DNA of 64,000 nt, taken from contig LLEY01000009.1 of NCBI GenBank assembly GCA_001414485.1, forward strand, positions 62,001 through 126,000, given 5' to 3'. The notes under the pieces were generated by a model. That model saw nothing but the letters and a program-made list of their open reading frames with translations. It searched no databases and was not told where the DNA came from. Position 1 is the first letter of the stretch, and each line of letters opens with the position of its first letter. Origin of the DNA: Calycina herbarum (taxonomy: Eukaryota; Ascomycota; Leotiomycetes; Helotiales; Pezizellaceae). Shown here piece after piece: positions 58,078 to 64,000 of this stretch. The translations under genes were made by a program, and so were the position numbers.

Positions 58078-59320
58078 TCGGCGCATCTACTACAACAACA
58101 ATTCCCTCAGACAGGTGTTTACATGGCCTTGACCTTGACCAGTCCCGATGTCATAATGTATTATGCGGGGATGTCGCTCGAGGTTGTAAAACATTCGCGT
58201 CGAAGTGGTTGGGCGAACGATGTGTAGGAATAGGTAAATAGTCGGGATGAGATGTACATTACTTGTTAGATTACATTTTAGGGTGCAGATAATGTATGAT
58301 ACTTTTTTGGTTCTGGATAACAGGCGAATCTCAAATAAATGTATTGGGAAGGAAATATTTACCTGTTTTGATGTCGTCGTTGTTTTCTAAGAAGCTCAAG
58401 GGGATAATTGGTTCCTTCTTTTCTAGTTGAGAGAGATTCGGGCCATTCCTCGGAATCTGCAAATTCGAGCATTGCTCTTGCTGTTTTGATAATAGAACAA
58501 AACCTAGATCACTTACACCTGAAAATCTAAACGCAGTACAAGCGCACTCAACCGTGAAACCAAAGCCTACATGCTATTACGACCCTACGACCTAACCAGA
58601 AGAGGGATGAACACTTGAACAAACAGTAGAATCCGATACGGATTTCAGTTACACAGGGTGCTATCCAAGATGTAAATATCTATTTCGTTAGAGATTCTAG
58701 TAAGATCTTGATATCTAGGCGAATCTAGTTAGCCCGCTTCTATTTGAAAAAGAGTTGAGAAAGAGGTATCTAGTAGTAGAAAAATTCTCGCATCGCAGAA
58801 TTTGGAGTGTAGCACGGAAGGTGTCAACCTACAATTGAGTGTCAAAAGGTCACCTGAGATTGGCGAAGGTATAATCGTCGAGGTGTTGTTAAGAGAGAAG
58901 GAGCGAACTGTAGAGACACCAAGGCCTGTCGCTCCTTCCCTCAACTTATACTACGATGAGAACAAAACGAGGGAAGGCGCGACTCCAACAATTGTCTTTC
59001 AGCCAGGGTTTCTTGGAACTGCTAGTAGGTAATTTTTCCATGGACTTTACAATTCATGGGTTTATCTACGCCTAGTGACTAAAGGATCACAACGAAGGCG
59101 CGATTAAGAGTGGGTAAGCTTATAAGGTGTCCTGAAACTGAAACCTAACACAAGCGCTGTACCTCTCTCTTCAGCTCGAGAGATGCTGGTAAAATAAAGT
59201 CGTCACGTATAAAACCCTAAGACTGAACTAATAAAATAAGCAAAAAATAATTTTGATATTAAATTAGATAAGCGTATTAGTTCTGCCGACTTAGAATATT
59301 AGAAAATGTTTAGGTCCTGT
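58078..59320. other. intergenic, then the border of island 2
   Basis: No supported gene. From about 59200 the base composition turns TA-rich. Confidence 0.5.
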
Positions 59321-60389
59321 TTAGCTTATATAGTATAAATATTATAATTTTATAAATATATAGAAAAATAAGCTTAGCTAAGAATATATTATAAAGTAGT
59401 TTAGAATTAGTACTAGAATACCTAGATATAACTATATAGTTTAACTTCTTATATAAATTATATAAGATTACTAATTTATATATTAAAAAAGTAATAAATA
59501 TAACGTAGTTTATTACCGAGTAGCGTATATTACCGAGTAGCGCACTTTCCTCTACTTTACTATCTACTAACTTTAATACACGTTTTCTTAATAACTAACT
59601 ATAGAAATCTAAACCTAAGAAGCACGAATTATCCTAGCTATCGAGGCTATTCGAATATCTAAAAAACTTAGTCGTCGCTCTACTATAAAAATCTATAAAG
59701 TCTCTAAAATAACACTTCGATATAGAATAGCTAGCTAAACCTAATTATTATAAATTAAACGACTTAGAGAAGGAGACACTTGTTTAATATATACTTGATT
59801 TAGATATAAGAGGATTTACGCCCCGACTAGCTAGTATAGAAGATATAGCGAATTATATTCTTAAATTATAAGAGAGAAAACGCGTCGATAAGCTCTAAGT
59901 ATATCGATTCGTATAACGTCGACTAGAATTAAAGACGTGTTTTAATCGCGTTTATAACTTTTAAAGAGCCTTATACGAAGATCTAGAGCTTATTAGCGCG
60001 TAGTTTCAACTTATAAAGAATATAAGAGTAAAATACAGTGTTTTAGACTACGACTTTTATAACTTTAATAAGACAGGGTTTATAATAGAAATTATCTACC
60101 TAGTAATAGTTATAACTCGCGCTGATCGGCGTAGTAGAGACAAGGTAGTTTAGCCTAGTAATTAGGAATAAGCTATAGTAATTACTTATATTAATAGCAA
60201 GAGTTAGAACGTGCCTCTGTTTTTAGTAGTTTAAGAGAAGACTTATCTTACGAATTAGTATACTAAGAGCGGCCTCCTATACGACTAGGTTATTAAACCT
60301 ATAAGTAATAGATAGACTAATAATAAGACACGCCTAGAATAGCTACGACACTTCGATAAATATACTCGTAGTTATACGAAAGAGCTATA
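59320..60389 (+). pseudogene. second pogo-like transposon, transposase RIP-damaged and truncated by A3
   Basis: The left end resembles the island-1 pogo TIR (TAACGTAGTTTATTACCGAG near 59500). The transposase then reads on the plus strand: EARIILAIEAIR, ILDLDIRGFTPRL-like sequence, DLITIYK-type HTH text, NFDKTGFIIG, and FDKYTRSYTKELY, where A3 interrupts it. There are many Gln-type stops and at least one change of frame. The outer boundary is uncertain. Confidence 0.7.
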
Positions 60390-60853
60390 TATTACGAATT
60401 ATATACTAGTACGTGAATCAGTGAAGTCTAGACGACGCTCTAATAGAACAAACGCTATTATAACCTTGAAAGAAAGAAGGAATTAAATATAGAAGAATAT
60501 ATAATCCTAGGGATCTTATTATAGTTATATTACGTAACTCGGTTAGAAGCGGTTAGGTAATAGAGTCTAGTTTTAAGAAGCCTTAGAAATAGAGTTAGAC
60601 TCTATCTTTAAGACTCCTACTAAGCAGGACTCTAAATATAAACGAAGGTTCTATATAAGACTAGTACGTCTACTATTAGATAGAAGCGTCGTACTTAACT
60701 TTAGTTATTAATCTTATTATCTTATTTAATATCTTTAATATAAAGTAACGAGTTTACTTCTAAGTAAACAACCTAGCGTATCTATACTTCTTACCTATAT
60801 ACTAACCTTCGAGACTTAGTTATCTTTGTTTAGTTTATTTAAGTTTTATTACA
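60390..60853 (+). repeat. 5' LTR of A3
   Basis: 464 bp, same subfamily as the A1 LTR (GAGTCTAG and AAATAGAGT words in the middle). Confidence 0.88.
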
Positions 60854-63800
60854 CTTTAAGTATCTACTTAGAAGTTTAGTCGCTATAGCCTTAGTAACCT
60901 CCGCTATAGCTAGCTTAAATACTAGTCGAGTTAACGTTGTAAAAACATCTAGAAGTACTACTAGATAAACACCTACTAGTATATAGTTACCTAGGAACAA
61001 CGATAATATTAGTATACTAGACGCCTCTAAGCTTTATAAAGTCGAAGTACTTAAATCTATTAAAGTTAAGATATAGACATATATTATAGAAAGCGAAAGA
61101 AACTCGACTTATTTCTTCTCTAAATAGATATCTACTTTAACTTTAATTTTAATAAATTCAAAGGTAATTATAATTTACGAACTATCTTCGCTATCTTCTA
61201 CTTTAGAGGATTAGTATTAGAATAGGCTTAGCTATATTTAAAGGACTTCTTTAAGAATAAGAATAAAGATAGAAAGATAGAATTAACTAAGATTATATTT
61301 AAATCTTAGAGAGGATTTAAAGCAACTATTAGAAAAGTCTTTAGAGACTTTAATACGATCTAAACAGCTATATATAAGCTTTTAGAATTATACTAGACTA
61401 GATTAGTAATATATTATACTAATAAATTCTAATAATATAAGACAAGGTCGGGATAGAATACTATTACTCTTATAGAACTCTTCTATAGAGGATTAAAAGT
61501 ATATATCTATAAAAAGATAGCTAAATAGAATATATAGTTCTTAACTATTATAGGTATAATTAAGAAAGTTATCTAGTTAGATAACTACCTATATAAATTT
61601 AGGAAAAGTAACTCTAGACATAGTAAAAAGAGCTAAGAGTTAGAAAAGTAGAAGTACTTCTATACTAAGTATAGTAAGAAGGTAAACGTTATATAAAAGA
61701 AAACCTTTCTAAAGAAAGAAGGACTTTTCTAAGAGAAGTAAAATTATTAATATAAGTAGAACTTATATTATAACTATAGCCTCTCTAGTTATAGAGCAAA
61801 TAAGTATAGTAAGAAGAAAGACTCTAATAAGAAGAGATAAATTAATACTATAGTTTATAAGAAAGTAGTATTACTTAATAAAATTAAACTTATAAACGAG
61901 GAACTTAAAGCTAGAGAATATAGAACGTAAATCGAAATAGACGATATAAATATAATAGTAGGCGCTATATACTTATAACTAAACAAAGGAATTAAGTTAT
62001 AAGTTAGTAGAGTATAGAATACTAATAATAATAGAGATCTACTTCTTAAAGAAAATTATAATATATAGTTAGAAATAGATTATAAATCGCCTCTTTAAGT
62101 AGAATATAAATCACTACTATTAATAAGTTTATTAGAGTTATTAGAGTTAGAATCTAACTTATTAGAGGTAGATCCTAGAATATATAAACCTAAAGAAGAG
62201 GAAACATAAGTATTTATTAGAACCTTTAAGAGAGGAAATAGATAAGTATATATAAAAGAATAGAAACCTGATTTCTAGAGCCTATATTCTACTTAAGGAA
62301 TTAATCCTACTATCTTAACTACTTATAAGATAGTAAGAAATAATTAGAATTAAGTAACTATAGTTAGCTCTATTACTAGGAGAGAAATTATTAAGTTTAA
62401 GAAGTTAAGACTAGAATAGATAATACTAAATAACTACCTAGAGAAGGGAGATCTATAGATAGTTACTAATTTAAGAAATAATACTACTAAATAGTAGTAG
62501 TATTATCTAAAGAGATTTAATAAATATAATAGATATCTAAAGTTAGATATTACTATCTATCTATCTAGTTAAGATTATAAGTTAGTAATTAATAAAAAAT
62601 ATTATATATTAAAAGTTAAAAAAGGAATTATAATAGTATTTAAAGAATTAGGAGATTAGTAGATATTTAGAGTTATTAAAGTAGATCTCTAGGCTGATAT
62701 AATCTAGGAATTCTACTAACTTATAAAAGACGAGTAGTAGACTACTAAAATATTATATAGAACAACTATTAAATAGGTTTAGTATAAACTACGAGCGTTA
62801 TTAGACTATTCTATAGAAAAACGTTTTATAGAAACACTTCTAGAACCTAAAGAAACTATAGAAGATAGTCTAATATACGAAGTAGCTTTTTCTAATAACG
62901 AAAAAGTAATATTTTTTCTAAGCTCTTAGAAAGGAGATAATAGTAAATAAAGATTTAAGGTTTATTATATTAAACTAGAGCCTAACTACTCGATAGTTAA
63001 AAAACTAAATACTACTTCTAAAGAAAATTAACTTATAGTAATAGTAAAGATAAGAGGAAAGAAACTTCGAGTCTTAATTAATTCTAGAGCGACAAGTCCT
63101 TTCTCTAGTAGCTTAGAAAAAGCTAAACATTCTAATTAAAGGTATAAGACTATACTACTTAGGAGTAGTTAATAGAATAGACGTTGTATACTAGAATAGA
63201 ATTATTAATTAGTAAACTATTCTAATAAGGATTAATATTAAGAGATACTACTTAGAAATATAATTTAATATTATTAAAATAGAGAGTAAGGAAGCGATAC
63301 TTAGTATACTATAGATTTAAGAATATAATCTAGATATTAACTAGAAGGCTTAGAAAATAACCTTTAGTTAATATAATTATATAGGTTTATAATTATAACT
63401 ATAAGGCTAGAACAAGGTTAGTACTATCTCTTCTAATATACTAGAATACCTTATCTAGAGTCCTTCACAGGTTAGTAAGACAGCTGATAATAAAATACCT
63501 ATATAGTATAAAGAATTTAAAGTCTTATTTAAAAACCTAGAAGACTTATAAGCCTTACTAGAATATTACCTATAGGATTATAAGATTAAATTAAAAGAGA
63601 GTTATTACCTCTCGAAGTAGAAGCTTCAGTTATATAACTAGAAAAGCTTATAAAGAATAGAAAGTTATATAAGAGAAGGTATTAAGAAGAGATATATTAG
63701 AAAATCTAAGTTACTAATTACTTTAAATATACTTATTATTAAGAAAAAAGACGACCTAGAAGAGAGAGTATATATTAATTACTAAGAAGTAAATAATACT

Positions 63801-64000
63801 ATAGTTAAGAACGCTTATCCGCTACTACTTAGCTAATACTTATAAGATAAGTTAAGTAAAGTAGTACGATTTACGAAACTAGATTAATAAAACGCTTATA
63901 GACTTATATAAATAAAAGTCAAAGACGAATAAAAGATAGTATTTACCTTACTATTAGGTTTTTATAAATATATAGTTATACTATTTAGACTATATAATAT
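60390..64000 (+). mobile_element. Ty3/Gypsy chromovirus A3, 5' part, cut by the window end
   Basis: The 5' LTR is 60390-60853 (464 bp, TATTACGAATT...TTACA). The internal region follows A1 closely: the same post-LTR words, a gag zinc-knuckle region near 61745-61810, and reverse-transcriptase N-terminal text near 63650-64000. It is RIP-altered throughout. Its LTR belongs to the A1 subfamily. The 3' end and TSD partner lie outside the window; the 5' flank is CTATA. Confidence 0.85.

Noticed and set aside
58802..59032. Short plus-strand frame before island 2
   Set aside because: No motif and no supporting context; likely chance.
61920..61990. RNase-H-like fragment inside A3 gag as a recombination scar
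   Set aside because: About 20 codons resemble A1 RNase H (near 29120), but RIP-biased DNA makes such matches weak; not claimed.
1..64000. CRISPR arrays, tRNA or rRNA genes
   Set aside because: No spaced direct repeats, no tRNA T-loop/acceptor pairs and no rRNA-like sequence were seen. Fungal DNA would not carry CRISPR.

Overview
The window looks like a filamentous ascomycete genome, most likely Leotiomycetes-like (inferred from gene content, not from a search). The evidence is compact genes with 47-57 nt GT-AG introns carrying CTAAY/CTGAC-type branch sites, typical fungal families (Sls1, Pth11-like rhodopsin domain, GH76, DUF3716-like), and a two-speed structure. GC-balanced gene blocks alternate with very TA-rich repeat islands that carry the marks of repeat-induced point mutation (RIP): CAA/CAG codons read as TAA/TAG, and C-to-T and G-to-A changes between repeat copies.

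Left gene block (1-22.1 kb). In order: a UPF0303/YBR137W-like protein (5' end at the window edge), a 250-bp MITE-like element, an RNA-ligase-family protein (-), a small secreted protein (-), a divergent pair of spliceosome proteins (Spf30-like, -, and Saf4/CCDC130-like, +), a Pth11-like seven-helix membrane protein (-, five exons), a 3.2-kb stretch without a recognisable gene, a secreted tyrosinase (+, seven exons), an F-box-like gene with an apparent frameshift (-), and a GPI-anchored GH76 mannanase of the Dcw1/Dfg5 type (+).

Island 1 (22.14-46.69 kb). Using target-site duplications (TSDs) it resolves into nested transposons. A 2.27-kb pogo/Fot1-like DNA transposon (-) holds a 6.05-kb Ty3/Gypsy element B (-, TSD GGTTG/GGTTA). 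Element B holds two 7.2-7.3-kb Ty3/Gypsy elements of family A: A1 (+, TSD CTAGG) and A2 (-, TSD ATATT). It also holds a 1.3-kb Tc1 element with an intact transposase, inserted in its left LTR. A family-A solo LTR (TSD AGAGG) interrupts the same pogo element. Apart from the Tc1 transposase, I see no ATG-started frame of about 60 codons or more between roughly 24.4 and 46.9 kb. A2 also carries an antisense coiled-coil ORF, disabled only by glutamine-type stops.

Right gene block (46.7-59 kb). A RIP-hit DUF3716-like pseudogene lies next to the island. Then come a small conserved disordered protein (+), an uncharacterised fungal protein (-), a Cys/His-rich protein (-), spliceosomal SF3B5 (+), the SMC5/6 subunit Nse3 (-), and mitochondrial Sls1 (+).

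Island 2 (about 59.3-64 kb). A second degraded pogo-like transposase is interrupted by another family-A Gypsy element (A3), which runs off the window.

Three of the housekeeping genes (Spf30, Saf4, SF3B5) act in pre-mRNA splicing. I see no secondary-metabolite cluster. All splice sites are read by eye from frame and consensus.
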